Source: RGIG995 sp045542115 (GTDB taxonomy: Bacteria; Bacillota; Clostridia; Oscillospirales; UBA644). Taken from it: 64,000 nucleotides of DNA. The notes below the pieces were generated by a model. That model made no database searches. It was given only the letters and a program-made list of their open reading frames with translations, and was not told the origin of the DNA. The stretch covers positions 62,001 to 126,000 of the forward strand of contig JAZQKK010000018.1 in NCBI GenBank assembly GCA_045542115.1, read 5' to 3'. A program made the translations under genes and the position numbers. This document shows positions 9,764 to 18,751 of the stretch, in pieces (position 1 is the first letter of the stretch; each line of letters begins with the position of its first letter).

Positions 9764-12700
9764 ATGAAATCTATGACGAAAAAATTACTCGTTTTACTCA
9801 CGAGCCTGTTGCTGGTTGCTTTGGCCCTCTCTGCTTGCGGTCTGGACTCGGTGGAGACCAACGAAGTTTCCGACGAAGCCCGCCAGAAGTTCATCCAGGG
9901 AATGTTGGATGCGGAAGGTGCGGAAATCCTTTACGCTCCCAGTATTCTGGACGAAGACGGCGATAAGCTTTACGGCAAACCCCCTTCCGGTTATTCCAAG
10001 GTCAATAAAAGTAAGGGCGGTACCACCGGTCTTACCGATATGTACCTGGCGCTGAAAAATTCCAATTACGAACTGTATATTGACTTTGAAACCACCGACA
10101 TTGCAGTTCTTGACTTGAAGACCGGCTTTGCTTACCACTCCAATCCCAACCGGGACCCTGATACTACGCTGAGTGCGACGCAGGTTGCCGCAATGGCATC
10201 CCCCTTGGCGCTGGAATCCTACGATGCTTCCGGGAAACGGTATCAGTTCAACTTCTACAACAACTGTTTCAACGACGGTTCGTTCTACGTGTTGAAGACC
10301 GGAGACGATTCTCTCCGTCTTATCTACACCATCGGTAATGACCCGGATAAGGACCTGTTCCCCCCGGTTATCACCAAGGACACCTATGAAAAGGTGATTC
10401 TGGGCGGTTTGGAAGATGCCCTTTCGGATGGCACGATTAACCAAAGCAAGTACGACGAATATATCAAACTGCTGAAAAAATGCTACCGTTACATCACTCC
10501 CAACCCCCAAAACAAGAGCGAAGAGCTGAGTATGGAGGATAAGGAACGCTTCCGCGATACCTTCCCCACCATCGACGTTATGAGCTTGTACATTTCCTAC
10601 GACAAGGTTCCTGCCAAGCAGAAGGGCCGTGTCAAGGAATTGATGCAGACCATCGGCTTTGATGCCAAAGACGTAAAGAAGGAAATGGAACGGGCAGACT
10701 ACCAAGGTCCCGAACGTTCGGTTCTTTACACCATTCCCGTAGACCTGGTTCTCAATGAAAACGGTCTTGCGGTGAATTTGGATTCTTCTTTGGTTCTCGG
10801 TCCCACCAAGCAGCGGTTGTATTCCATCAACGTTTACCGCGGTTTCGGTGCAACCAAGCAGACCTATCAGGATTCTTATTTGATTGCTCCCGACGGTTCG
10901 GGCGCGATCATCCCGGTAAACGGCGATTTGAAGACCGACGTCTTTAAGGGTCGGGTCTACGGGGCGGACGCTTCCTTTAATAAGGAATACGATACCGACT
11001 ATTCCCAGCAGATTCTTGCTCCTTATATGATTTTTGACCGTGGCGTAATGCCCGAAGAAGCCACCCGGTACAATGCCGGCGGTTTGATTGCTCTGATGGA
11101 AGAAGGAGCGGCTCAGGCTAACGTCGTAATGCGTCCCATTCAGGGTGCGGCCAACCCGGTTTCTTCCATTAACTACGAATTGATTTATTCTGAACGGGAT
11201 TACCGTACGTATTCTACTTCTTCCGCAGTAGTCAGCCCCAACAGTGAACAAACCGGGTCCGGGTTGCTCCTCTCCAAAGATGACGTAACCGGAATCTATC
11301 GGATTCAGTACCTGTTCACTAAGGGCGGAATGTCCTATACGGACTATGCGAAGCACCTGAGAGAATACTACATTCAGAAGGAATTGTTCCCCTCGGAGCT
11401 TTTGAAAGAAAGCGAACTTCCCCTGTTCGTGGAACTGTTGGGCTGCGTGGATATGAATCAAACGGTGCTTGGCGTTCCCGTCAAGACCAAAACGCCTCTG
11501 ACTACGTACAACCAAGCTCTGGAAATTCTGACCAAACTGAAAGAAGCCGGAGTGAACAATGTGGTTGCTCGGTACACCTATTGGGCCAACGGCGGGGAAA
11601 GCAATACCTTTGCCCAGGACCTGGAACTGCTCGACTGTATGGGCACGAAGGGTGAATTGAGTTCTTTGGTTCAGTATTGTAACGATAACGGAATGGGCTT
11701 CTTCCCCTCGGTAGACTTCCTGCACGTGACTTCTTCCGGCAACGGATTCAGCAAGTCCCAGGATGCTGCCCGTCGGATGAACCGTTCTACCGCTACGATC
11801 GTAGAAAGAATGAACGCCAACGGCTCGATGCGGGAAGATCTGGAAGAAAAGATTCTGGTCTCTTCCAAGGTCTCCGCGGAAATCGCCGAAAGTTACAGAG
11901 CATCCTTTGAAAAAGTTCTTTCCAATCCGTCCATCGCTCTTGGTACGTTGGGCAAAGACCTTCATTCCAACTATAAGACCAACAACGGTGTGACCCGTGC
12001 TTGGGCGGAAAAGGACCACGTAAAGGTTCTTCAAGCCTTTGATGGATACGACATTGCCGTTTCCACCGGGAACTTCTACACCTGGAAGTATGCTTCCCAC
12101 ATCTTCGATCTGCCTACCGGCTCTACCGAATATTTGATGGAAGCCAACGCGATTCCCTTTGCTCAGATTATGCTTCACGGTTACGTGAACTATTCTGTGG
12201 ACGCCCTCAACCAGACCGGCGATTACGAAAACGCTCTGTTGCTGGCGCTGGAAACCGGGTCTGCCTTCTCCCTTCGTTGGATGGGTGCGGAAGACTCCGT
12301 GTTTGACTACACTGCATTCTACAACTATTTCTCTTTGAACTACGAAAGCACCATTGACCGTGCCGTTGCTACCTACAAAGAAGCGGCCAAGGTCCTGAAT
12401 GACGTTGTCAATCAACCCATTACCGATCACGCTGCTCTGGATGCCTTCTACGTTCTGGACCACGAAGGCCTCATCGGCTGGACGGAAATTCCCGTTCCCG
12501 AAGGCTCTGCGGTAGGAACCCTTCCCACTTACGAACCTTCCGTGAAGCGTGTGGAATGTGGCGGTGTGTTTGCCACCGTTTACGGTGATAAGAAGGTCGT
12601 TATCGTGAACTACAACGACAACGATGCGGAATTGAACGACAGAACCGTGATTCAAGCCAAGTCCTATCTGGTTCTGACCGTGGATGAATACAATAAGATT

Positions 12701-12784
12701 CTCGAAGGCACTGCTTACGAGGCGGAACCCATTCCCGTTCCGCCCGTAGCGGACGACTCCGAAGATACGAAGCAGGAGGGTTGA
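9764..12784 (+). CDS. DUF5696-type lipoprotein, possibly glycosidase-like
   Basis: The 1006-residue protein has a lipoprotein signal with lipobox ALSAC (Cys26), so it should be anchored on the outer face of the membrane. The long N-terminal half is beta-rich (supersandwich-like in character). Residues about 590-870 have the feel of a TIM-barrel sugar-active enzyme (LTKLKEAGVNNVVARYTYW; GMGFFPSVDFLHV; ANAIPFAQIMLHGYVNY), followed by a small beta-domain ending in an acidic tail. Assignment to DUF5696 is from memory of similar operons, not a search. Candidate catalytic acids cannot be named with confidence. It lies 13 bases after the YIP1 gene behind AAGGAGG. A cell-surface hydrolase feeding the transporter would fit. 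Confidence 0.65.
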   Translation: MKSMTKKLLVLLTSLLLVALALSACGLDSVETNEVSDEARQKFIQGMLDAEGAEILYAPSILDEDGDKLYGKPPSGYSKVNKSKGGTTGLTDMYLALKNSNYELYIDFETTDIAVLDLKTGFAYHSNPNRDPDTTLSATQVAAMASPLALESYDASGKRYQFNFYNNCFNDGSFYVLKTGDDSLRLIYTIGNDPDKDLFPPVITKDTYEKVILGGLEDALSDGTINQSKYDEYIKLLKKCYRYITPNPQNKSEELSMEDKERFRDTFPTIDVMSLYISYDKVPAKQKGRVKELMQTIGFDAKDVKKEMERADYQGPERSVLYTIPVDLVLNENGLAVNLDSSLVLGPTKQRLYSINVYRGFGATKQTYQDSYLIAPDGSGAIIPVNGDLKTDVFKGRVYGADASFNKEYDTDYSQQILAPYMIFDRGVMPEEATRYNAGGLIALMEEGAAQANVVMRPIQGAANPVSSINYELIYSERDYRTYSTSSAVVSPNSEQTGSGLLLSKDDVTGIYRIQYLFTKGGMSYTDYAKHLREYYIQKELFPSELLKESELPLFVELLGCVDMNQTVLGVPVKTKTPLTTYNQALEILTKLKEAGVNNVVARYTYWANGGESNTFAQDLELLDCMGTKGELSSLVQYCNDNGMGFFPSVDFLHVTSSGNGFSKSQDAARRMNRSTATIVERMNANGSMREDLEEKILVSSKVSAEIAESYRASFEKVLSNPSIALGTLGKDLHSNYKTNNGVTRAWAEKDHVKVLQAFDGYDIAVSTGNFYTWKYASHIFDLPTGSTEYLMEANAIPFAQIMLHGYVNYSVDALNQTGDYENALLLALETGSAFSLRWMGAEDSVFDYTAFYNYFSLNYESTIDRAVATYKEAAKVLNDVVNQPITDHAALDAFYVLDHEGLIGWTEIPVPEGSAVGTLPTYEPSVKRVECGGVFATVYGDKKVVIVNYNDNDAELNDRTVIQAKSYLVLTVDEYNKILEGTAYEAEPIPVPPVADDSEDTKQEG

Positions 12785-12786
12785 AA

Positions 12787-13734
12787 ATGGCTGAAAAAAT
12801 TGCAGCGGTGAAAACCGCCACCGCAAAGAAGCCTCCGAAGAAGTTCACACTTTCTTTGGAGCGTAAAAAGAGTCTGTTCGGCTATGTATTTGTCTCTCCG
12901 ATCATTCTCGGTTTGATTCTCATTTACATTCCGTCTCTGATTAAGTCCATTCAATATTCCTTCGCGGAGAATGCCGGTGCGAAGGAACTGGTTTACGTGG
13001 GTTGGCAGAATTATCACGACGCGCTCTTCGTAAGAGAAGGATTTCTGAAAACGGTTTATTCTTCTACCGTCGCGTTGTTGCCTCAGATTTTCATCATTCT
13101 TATCTTCGCTTTCTTTATGGCGAACATTTTGAATCAGAATTTCCGCGGCAGATCCCTTGCCCGTGTTATCTTCTTTATCCCCGTGGTTCTCTCCACCGGT
13201 ATCGTTACCTACTTTGATAACCTTGCCAGCTTGCAGGACCAGTACGAACAAGGGGAAAAGTTGAACGTCGGCACCGACGCTACCGGCTTTAACTTCCAGG
13301 AAATCGAAGCGATGCTTCTTTCCACGTTGGGAAGTTCCGGGCTTGCGGAGATTATCTCCGGAGCCATCGGAAGCTTGTACACGGTAATTACCTCTTCGGG
13401 GGTTCAGATGCTCATCTTCCTTTCCGGCTTGCAGTCGATTTCCATCAATATGTACGAAGCCGCCAAGGTAGAAGGGGCGACCGGCTGGGAAGTATTCTGG
13501 AAGATTTCCTTCCCGATGATTTCCCCCCTGATTTTGGTTAATTTGCTTTACACCGTTATCGACCTGTTTACCAGTATAGACAACGAAACGATTACGTTTA
13601 TCAGTGGATTTTACGAGGCGCCGGATACCTTTGCCGTGGCATCCGCCTTCTCGTGGATGTATACCATCCTGCTGCTATTGTTCGTTGGTGTAGTCTATTT
13701 GTTGGTCAATAAGTTGATTGTTTATCAGGATTAA
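12787..13734 (+). CDS. Sugar ABC transporter permease (MalF type), pair 2
   Basis: This permease has 315 residues from ATG 12787, which has AGGAGGG 6 bases upstream; the TTG at 12781 would overlap that site and the preceding stop. It has a short basic N-terminus and six helices. Between helices 3 and 4 (about residues 150-195) there is an extended loop rich in Glu/Asp/Gly, longer than in the pair 1 protein. The EAA loop is YEAAKVEGATGWEVFWKISF near residue 223. It opens the second permease pair of the operon, 2 bases after the DUF5696 gene. Confidence 0.88.
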   Translation: MAEKIAAVKTATAKKPPKKFTLSLERKKSLFGYVFVSPIILGLILIYIPSLIKSIQYSFAENAGAKELVYVGWQNYHDALFVREGFLKTVYSSTVALLPQIFIILIFAFFMANILNQNFRGRSLARVIFFIPVVLSTGIVTYFDNLASLQDQYEQGEKLNVGTDATGFNFQEIEAMLLSTLGSSGLAEIISGAIGSLYTVITSSGVQMLIFLSGLQSISINMYEAAKVEGATGWEVFWKISFPMISPLILVNLLYTVIDLFTSIDNETITFISGFYEAPDTFAVASAFSWMYTILLLLFVGVVYLLVNKLIVYQD

Positions 13735-13746
13735 GGAGGGAACAAA

Positions 13747-14778
13747 ATGGATAAGATTAAAGAAATTATTCAGACCATTAAAGAAAAACTGTTCCCCTCC
13801 GGCGGCAAGAAGTCTTTTCTTGCGGAAATGCGTTCCGGCAATAAGGTTCAGCGGGAAAAGCTGGACTGGGAATCCTGGAAACGCCGCAACCTGAACTGGA
13901 ACGGCGTAGGCAAATTGGCTTGGATCATCCTTCGCTTTATCATCATTGTGGGTATTGCATATATGATTCTTTACCCCTTTGTGGTTAAGTTCGTCGTTGC
14001 TTTTTCCAGCACGGAAGATATCGTGGACAACACGGTTATGTACATCCCCCGTCAGGGTTCTACCTACTTCCTGGAACGGGCGATGCTGAATATGAACTAT
14101 TGGACTTCCTTCTGGAATACCACCCTGCTTTCTCTGATTGTTGCGGTGTTCCAGTTGTTCGTAGCCGCTGTGGTGGGTTACGGTTTTGCCCGCTTTAAGT
14201 TCAAGGGCAGAGACCTTCTGTTCGTCATCGTCTTGTTGACGTTGATGATTCCCGCCCAGACCATTCAGCTTCCCTTGTACGTAAGCTTCTCCGATTTCCT
14301 CGGACTGTCTGCCATCTTCGGCTCGAAGGTTAGCCTGATCAATACCTTCTGGCCCTTGGTTATTATGTCTGCTCTGGGACTTGGGTTGAAGAACGGTCTT
14401 TACATCTATTTGATGCGGCAGTTCTTCCGCGGAATGCCCAAGGAATTGGAAAATTCGGCTTACATCGACGGCGCCGGCTTCTTCCGGACCTTCATCTCCA
14501 TTATGCTGCCCAACGCCGCAAATATGATGATTACCGTCTTCCTGTTTGCCTTTACCTGGCAGTGGACCGATACCACCTACAACAGTATGTTGTTGCCCAA
14601 ATTGGAGATTCTGGCCAACAAAGCCACCACCGTCGCATCTTCTATCGAAGATATGGCACAGCAAATGGCCATCAACGATACGGCCTGCTTGCTGATTATT
14701 CTGCCTTTGCTCATCGTGTTCCTGTTTGCACAGCGGTACTTCATCCAGAGTATCGAACGTTCCGGCTTGGTAGAATAA
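13747..14778 (+). CDS. Sugar ABC transporter permease (MalG type), pair 2
   Basis: The 343-residue protein has a basic N-terminal region of about 60 residues, then six membrane helices. The EAA loop (LENSAYIDGAGFFRTFISIM, near residue 235) replaces the usual EAA with ENS, a mild divergence. The start is ATG 13747 behind AAGGAGG. It is the last gene of the operon and is followed directly by an intrinsic terminator. Together with 12787 it should form a second channel that shares the single binding protein, or has its own binding protein elsewhere. Confidence 0.88.
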   Translation: MDKIKEIIQTIKEKLFPSGGKKSFLAEMRSGNKVQREKLDWESWKRRNLNWNGVGKLAWIILRFIIIVGIAYMILYPFVVKFVVAFSSTEDIVDNTVMYIPRQGSTYFLERAMLNMNYWTSFWNTTLLSLIVAVFQLFVAAVVGYGFARFKFKGRDLLFVIVLLTLMIPAQTIQLPLYVSFSDFLGLSAIFGSKVSLINTFWPLVIMSALGLGLKNGLYIYLMRQFFRGMPKELENSAYIDGAGFFRTFISIMLPNAANMMITVFLFAFTWQWTDTTYNSMLLPKLEILANKATTVASSIEDMAQQMAINDTACLLIILPLLIVFLFAQRYFIQSIERSGLVE

Positions 14779-14793
14779 CCCAATCAATACAAT

Positions 14794-14823
14794 AAAAGGA
14801 GAGTCGAAAGACTCTCCTTTTTT
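14794..14823 (+). terminator. Intrinsic terminator of the ABC operon
   Basis: GGAGAGTC pairs with GACTCTCC around a GAAA tetraloop, extended by flanking A/T pairs and a run of T. Confidence 0.93.
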
Positions 14824-14858
14824 GCCGGAAAATGTTATAGAAAATCCGTAAAATGGAC

Positions 14859-14887
14859 AAGACAAATCCATAGAACTCGGGTATAAT
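14859..14887 (+). promoter_or_regulatory. Probable promoter of the GH95-like gene
   Basis: AAGACA (14859-14864), a 17-base spacer and a perfect TATAAT (14882-14887). The -35 box has two mismatches, so regulation or modest strength is likely. Confidence 0.55.
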
Positions 14888-14916
14888 GAAAAAAAGGAAA
14901 TTGCCGGAGGGATAGT

Positions 14917-17079
14917 ATGAATCGTTGTTCCGTACCCGAACATTGCAATTTGCACTTTGACCGACCCATTGCGCTTTGGGATGAGGCCATTCCTTTGGGA
15001 AGCGGTCTTACGGGGTGCTTGATCTACGGAGACGGTGCTCCGTTGAAATTGTCTTTGGACCGGGGGGATTTATGGGATTGCCGTCCCGCTCCGGAAGTGT
15101 TGGACGAAAACTATACTTACGAAGAATTGATCCGTCTTGTCCGGGCCGGGGACCAGCAGGGAATTTTGGACCGTTTTGACGATTTTTATTCCCGTTATCC
15201 CTATCCCACCAAGCTGCCTGCCGGGAATCTGCAATTGTATTTTGATGCTCCTACGGGGGTGAAAAGCACGCTTTCGCTGCAACGGGCCGAAGGGGAAGTG
15301 ACGGTGCAGACTGCCGGGGGAGATTGCCGAATCTCTGCCTTTCTATCCGCCAAGAACCAATTTGGATATTTGAAGATGGAAGGCGTTTTGCCGAACGTCC
15401 AACTGTTTACCCACGATTTTACCTCGCCGGAAGTGGAAGAGAAGTATTCTCTCAACTTTAACAGCACGAAAAAAATGCAGTACGCCCCTGCCGAAGAGAT
15501 TAGCGTCGGCAACGTTCGGGGACGGGTCCAAGCCATTCCTGACGGGGGCTTTGCTCTTTTGTACGCCGAAAAGTCCACCGAAACCGGCAGAGAAGCGGTT
15601 TATTATATCCCTTGCTCCCGGGATGGGGAAGGATGGTTAGAGAAGGCCGCGGCTGCGGTGGAATCCGCCCTGAAACAGGGATACGACGCTGCCTTGCAAG
15701 ACCATCTTGCGTGGTGGGAAGGTTTTTGGAAGAAGAGTGCGGTGACTCTGCCCGACAAAGAGTTGGAGAAGCAGTGGTATCTTTCTCATTATTACCTCGG
15801 TTCCTGTTCCCGAAAGGGTTTTTATCCGATGCCGTTGCAAGGAGTCTGGACGGCGGATAGCGGACATTTACCCCCTTGGAAAGGGGATTATCACGGGGAT
15901 TTGAATTTGCAATTCTCTTACTATTCCAGCCTGAAATCCGACCATTTGGAAGAATGCGAATGTTTTCTGGATTTCTTTACCCGGAGAAATTGCACCGCCG
16001 GACGTAGGTTTGCCGAAACCTTTTTTGACGCTCCCGGGGGAGCCTGTATGCCTTCGGTCTTCGCCTTTGACGGTACCTCGTTGGGAGGATGGCCGATGTA
16101 CGCCACCACCATCACCAACCAGATTTGGGAACTGCACGTCTATTATCAATATTACAAGTACACTGGAAACGAGACCTTCTTGGCGGAAACCCTTTTGCCC
16201 CAATTGAAGGAATGTGAAACCGTGGTTCGCCGGTGGCTTGCGGAAGACGAGAACGGCCGGCTGGTGTTGCCCTTGTCGTCTTCTCCCGAAATCAACGACA
16301 ACGAAATTACGTCCTGGTTGCCTCATATCAGCAACTACGATTTGGCGCTGTTGCGGTTTTTGTATCTCGCCTTGGTGGAATTTACCGATGACGAATCTTA
16401 CCCCGGGATTTTGGCCCGTTTGCCGGACTACGCGGCGGATGAATCGGGGTATCAGATTTGCGAAGGGATGCCTTTGAATATATCCCACCGCCACTTCTCC
16501 CATCTGATGCAGGCCTTCCCCTTGGATATCGTGGATTGGGCAGACCCGAAAGACCGGGCGCTGGTGGAGACCAGTGTGAACCATCTGAAAGACCTTGGCC
16601 CCGAATGGTGGGTGGGATTTTCCTTTACTTGGATGGCGGATCTGGATGCCCGGTTGGGCAATGGGGAATCTGCGGTCAAGCAGTTGAAACTCCTTGTTCG
16701 CCATCTCTATTCCCCCAACGGGTTCCACCTCAATGGAGACCAGTTAAAATCCGGTCTGACGAGGCATCATTATCGTCCCTTCACCTTGGAGACCAATATG
16801 ATGTTTGCCGAGTCGGTTCAGGAAATGCTGATGCAATGCTATGACGGTGTGATCCGCGTTTTTCCCGCCGTTCCCGAACAATGGATGGAAGATTGCTCTT
16901 TTGACGGACTTCTGGCCTATGGCAACGTGAAAGTTTCTGCTTCCGCACAAGGGGGAAGAGTGCAATCGGTAACACTCTATGCCCGAAACGGGGGAAGCGT
17001 TCGCTTCTTAAACCCCTTCACCGGCAAGGAAGAAACCTACGAAATGACCAAAGACGAAGTCAAAACCATTCAAGCATAA
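14917..17079 (+). CDS. Glycoside hydrolase, family 95-like
   Basis: This 720-residue protein lacks a signal peptide, so it should act in the cytoplasm, probably on the sugar imported by the upstream ABC system. N-terminal beta-domain: LWDEAIPLGSGLTGCLIYG is the family hallmark (W-EA-PLGNG-GA-vfG). The helical barrel carries SSPEIND (about 455), HRHFSHLMQAFP (about 523) and the C-terminal VIRVFPAVPEQW. Known GH95 enzymes are alpha-L-fucosidases or alpha-L-galactosidases. The usual FQIDGN near the end is FTLETN here, so the acid normally assigned there is Glu rather than Asp, and substrate may differ. It has its own promoter and terminator. Confidence 0.75.
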   Translation: MNRCSVPEHCNLHFDRPIALWDEAIPLGSGLTGCLIYGDGAPLKLSLDRGDLWDCRPAPEVLDENYTYEELIRLVRAGDQQGILDRFDDFYSRYPYPTKLPAGNLQLYFDAPTGVKSTLSLQRAEGEVTVQTAGGDCRISAFLSAKNQFGYLKMEGVLPNVQLFTHDFTSPEVEEKYSLNFNSTKKMQYAPAEEISVGNVRGRVQAIPDGGFALLYAEKSTETGREAVYYIPCSRDGEGWLEKAAAAVESALKQGYDAALQDHLAWWEGFWKKSAVTLPDKELEKQWYLSHYYLGSCSRKGFYPMPLQGVWTADSGHLPPWKGDYHGDLNLQFSYYSSLKSDHLEECECFLDFFTRRNCTAGRRFAETFFDAPGGACMPSVFAFDGTSLGGWPMYATTITNQIWELHVYYQYYKYTGNETFLAETLLPQLKECETVVRRWLAEDENGRLVLPLSSSPEINDNEITSWLPHISNYDLALLRFLYLALVEFTDDESYPGILARLPDYAADESGYQICEGMPLNISHRHFSHLMQAFPLDIVDWADPKDRALVETSVNHLKDLGPEWWVGFSFTWMADLDARLGNGESAVKQLKLLVRHLYSPNGFHLNGDQLKSGLTRHHYRPFTLETNMMFAESVQEMLMQCYDGVIRVFPAVPEQWMEDCSFDGLLAYGNVKVSASAQGGRVQSVTLYARNGGSVRFLNPFTGKEETYEMTKDEVKTIQA

Positions 17080-17086
17080 AAAGAAA

Positions 17087-17125
17087 CGCCCGGACAAACT
17101 GGTTCAGTTTGGTCCGGGTGTTTTT
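17087..17125 (+). terminator. Intrinsic terminator after GH95-like gene
   Basis: CCCGGAC-AAACTG pairs with CAGTTT-GTCCGGG with a single bulge, then GTGTTTTT. It may also serve the convergent gene on the minus strand. Confidence 0.88.
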
Positions 17126-17131
17126 ATTGTT

Positions 17132-17725
17132 TTAAAATAATTTCGGTTCGGGAGTGGAGTCGTCCCGGAACGGTTCGGTTTTCTCAAAGGGTATTCCGGG
17201 GAGGCGGGGGGATAAGATGTGAATCTCAATGCCCTTTTTGTGGGCCATCAAAACGGTGTTTTTCGTCCCACCGCTCTTGCCGTCGTAAACGGCAATCAAT
17301 AAATCCGCCCGATGAATCATTGCCCGGTTTCGCCGTTCCATACAGTCGGGAAGGTACTGCGCGGAAGTCACGGTGACCGAGTCGCAATTTTCCAAAATCT
17401 CTCGGTATTGCCGGCGGCATTTTGCGCTCCAACGGGCGTCCTGTCCGGGGAAGGGAAGAAAGGCGTGCAGGTGAACGGGCTTGATGCCGTTCAAGGTTTC
17501 TTTCACTTCCAAAACGGTCTGGGCGGCCCAAATATCGGTACCCAAAGCCATTCCGCAGAGAAAATCGGTGTACCCCTGCTGCACGGCGGTATAGACTTCG
17601 TCCTTTAACCGCATTTTTAATACTTCACAGGCCGGGTCGGACTCAGCAAAGGGTAATTTGGAAGGGCGATAGCCGGAAAATGCGCAGACTTTCCCCGCCG
17701 GTTTCCAAAGAATATTCTTTTCCAT
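17132..17725 (-). CDS. DUF1273/YpsA-like SLOG family protein
   Basis: This 197-residue protein matches the SLOG (Rossmann-like, nucleotide-binding) DUF1273 family: CAFSGYRPSKLP at residues 13-24 (family motif G-HR/YRP-KL), FLCGMALGTDIWAA near 55, AFLPFPGQDARW near 88 and a C-terminal DGKSGGTKNTV. Family members are suspected to bind or process nucleotide-like ligands; YpsA of Bacillus affects cell division. It is divergent from the Mrp gene with its own promoter. There is no toxin or effector neighbour that would suggest a defence role. Confidence 0.82.
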   Translation of the reverse strand: MEKNILWKPAGKVCAFSGYRPSKLPFAESDPACEVLKMRLKDEVYTAVQQGYTDFLCGMALGTDIWAAQTVLEVKETLNGIKPVHLHAFLPFPGQDARWSAKCRRQYREILENCDSVTVTSAQYLPDCMERRNRAMIHRADLLIAVYDGKSGGTKNTVLMAHKKGIEIHILSPRLPGIPFEKTEPFRDDSTPEPKLF

Positions 17726-17751
17726 AGCCGTCCCTCCCTTCGATTGTTTTT

Positions 17752-17780
17752 ATTGTAACATCAAAAAAAAGGAATGTCAA
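17752..17780 (-). promoter_or_regulatory. Promoter of the DUF1273 gene
   Basis: On the minus strand TTGACA (17780-17775), 17 bases, TACAAT (17757-17752). Confidence 0.75.
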
Positions 17781-17821
17781 GGAAAATTTGGCGAATCTTT
17801 TTTGTTTTTTTTGCTTTTCCC

Positions 17822-17850
17822 TTGACTTTTTCGGTTTGGTGTGGTATCAT
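17822..17850 (+). promoter_or_regulatory. Promoter of the Mrp-type ATPase gene
   Basis: TTGACT (17822-17827), 17 bases, TATCAT (17845-17850); the ribosome site AAGGAGG lies at 17874-17880. Confidence 0.7.
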
Positions 17851-17889
17851 AATCAGTAGAGTATAAAACCCTCAAGGAGGATGTTGATA

Positions 17890-18702
17890 ATGGGTTGTAC
17901 GCACGATTGTAAAACCTGTGGGCAGAACTGCGGCGGAGCGGAAAGTCTCAAAGCCAAGCCCCACGAAATGAGTAACGTAAAAAAAGTGATTGCGGTCGTC
18001 AGCGGAAAAGGAGGCGTTGGGAAATCTTCCGTCAGCGCAATGCTTGCCGTTTTGATGAACCGGAAGGGATATAAGACCGCCATTTTGGACGCGGATATTA
18101 CCGGACCTTCCATTCCCCGGTTGTTTGGTCTGAAAGGACCTCTGCAAGGGGATGAGATGGGGATGTACCCCGCCCGGACCAAGACCGGCATCTCGGTGAT
18201 CTCCACCAATCTGTTGCTTCCCGATGAAACGACTCCGGTCATCTGGCGCGGAGCTGTCATCGCCGGCACGGTCACGCAATTCTGGACCGATGCTATCTGG
18301 GGCGACGTGGACTATATGTTCGTGGATATGCCTCCAGGAACGGGGGACGTGCCTTTGACGGTATTCCAATCCCTTCCGGTGGACGGGATCGTTATCGTGA
18401 CCTCTCCTCAGGATCTGGTCTCGATGATCGTGTCCAAGGCTGTGAATATGGCCAATAAGATGAATATTCCCATTCTCGGCTTGATTGAAAATTACAGTTA
18501 TCTTGCTTGCCCGGATTGCGGAAAACGGATTGAACTGTTCGGTGAAAGCCACATCGAAAAGGTGAGTCAGGAATATTCCATTCCTGTCCTTGCCAAGATT
18601 CCTCTTGACCCCGATTTTGCCCGTCAGTGTGACAGCGGATTGGTAGAATTGTTTGAAGGGGATTCGTTGGACCTTGCTTCCGATATGCTGGAACGAATCT
18701 GA
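17890..18702 (+). CDS. Mrp/NBP35-type P-loop ATPase, iron-sulfur carrier family
   Basis: This protein has 270 residues from ATG 17890, which is 9 bases after AAGGAGG; the upstream ATG at 17881 abuts that site and is unlikely. The N-terminus carries a Cys cluster (MGCTHDCKTCGQNCGG), then the deviant Walker A SGKGGVGKSSV (about 37-47), the DADITGPSIP segment and MPPGTGD. A CxxC pair (CPDCG, near 205) may form the bridging cluster site of a dimer. The family stores and transfers Fe-S clusters to apo-proteins, which suits the Fe-S enzymes in this window. Confidence 0.88.
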   Translation: MGCTHDCKTCGQNCGGAESLKAKPHEMSNVKKVIAVVSGKGGVGKSSVSAMLAVLMNRKGYKTAILDADITGPSIPRLFGLKGPLQGDEMGMYPARTKTGISVISTNLLLPDETTPVIWRGAVIAGTVTQFWTDAIWGDVDYMFVDMPPGTGDVPLTVFQSLPVDGIVIVTSPQDLVSMIVSKAVNMANKMNIPILGLIENYSYLACPDCGKRIELFGESHIEKVSQEYSIPVLAKIPLDPDFARQCDSGLVELFEGDSLDLASDMLERI

Positions 18703-18706
18703 ATTT

Positions 18707-18737
18707 GAGGGGGAGCATTACGCCCCCCCCTTTTTTT
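18707..18737 (+). terminator. Intrinsic terminator after Mrp gene
   Basis: GGGGG pairs with CCCCC around AGCATTACG, followed by seven T residues. Confidence 0.7.
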
Positions 18738-18751
18738 AAAAAGGAGTCTTT

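Noticed and set aside
9794..12826. 1010-residue open frame antisense to the DUF5696 gene
   Set aside because: Same codon-bias shadow; the sense frame has signal peptide, lipobox and ribosome site.
17132..17725. SLOG/DUF1273 protein as part of a defence system
   Set aside because: No adjacent effector, nuclease or membrane toxin; neighbours are housekeeping genes.
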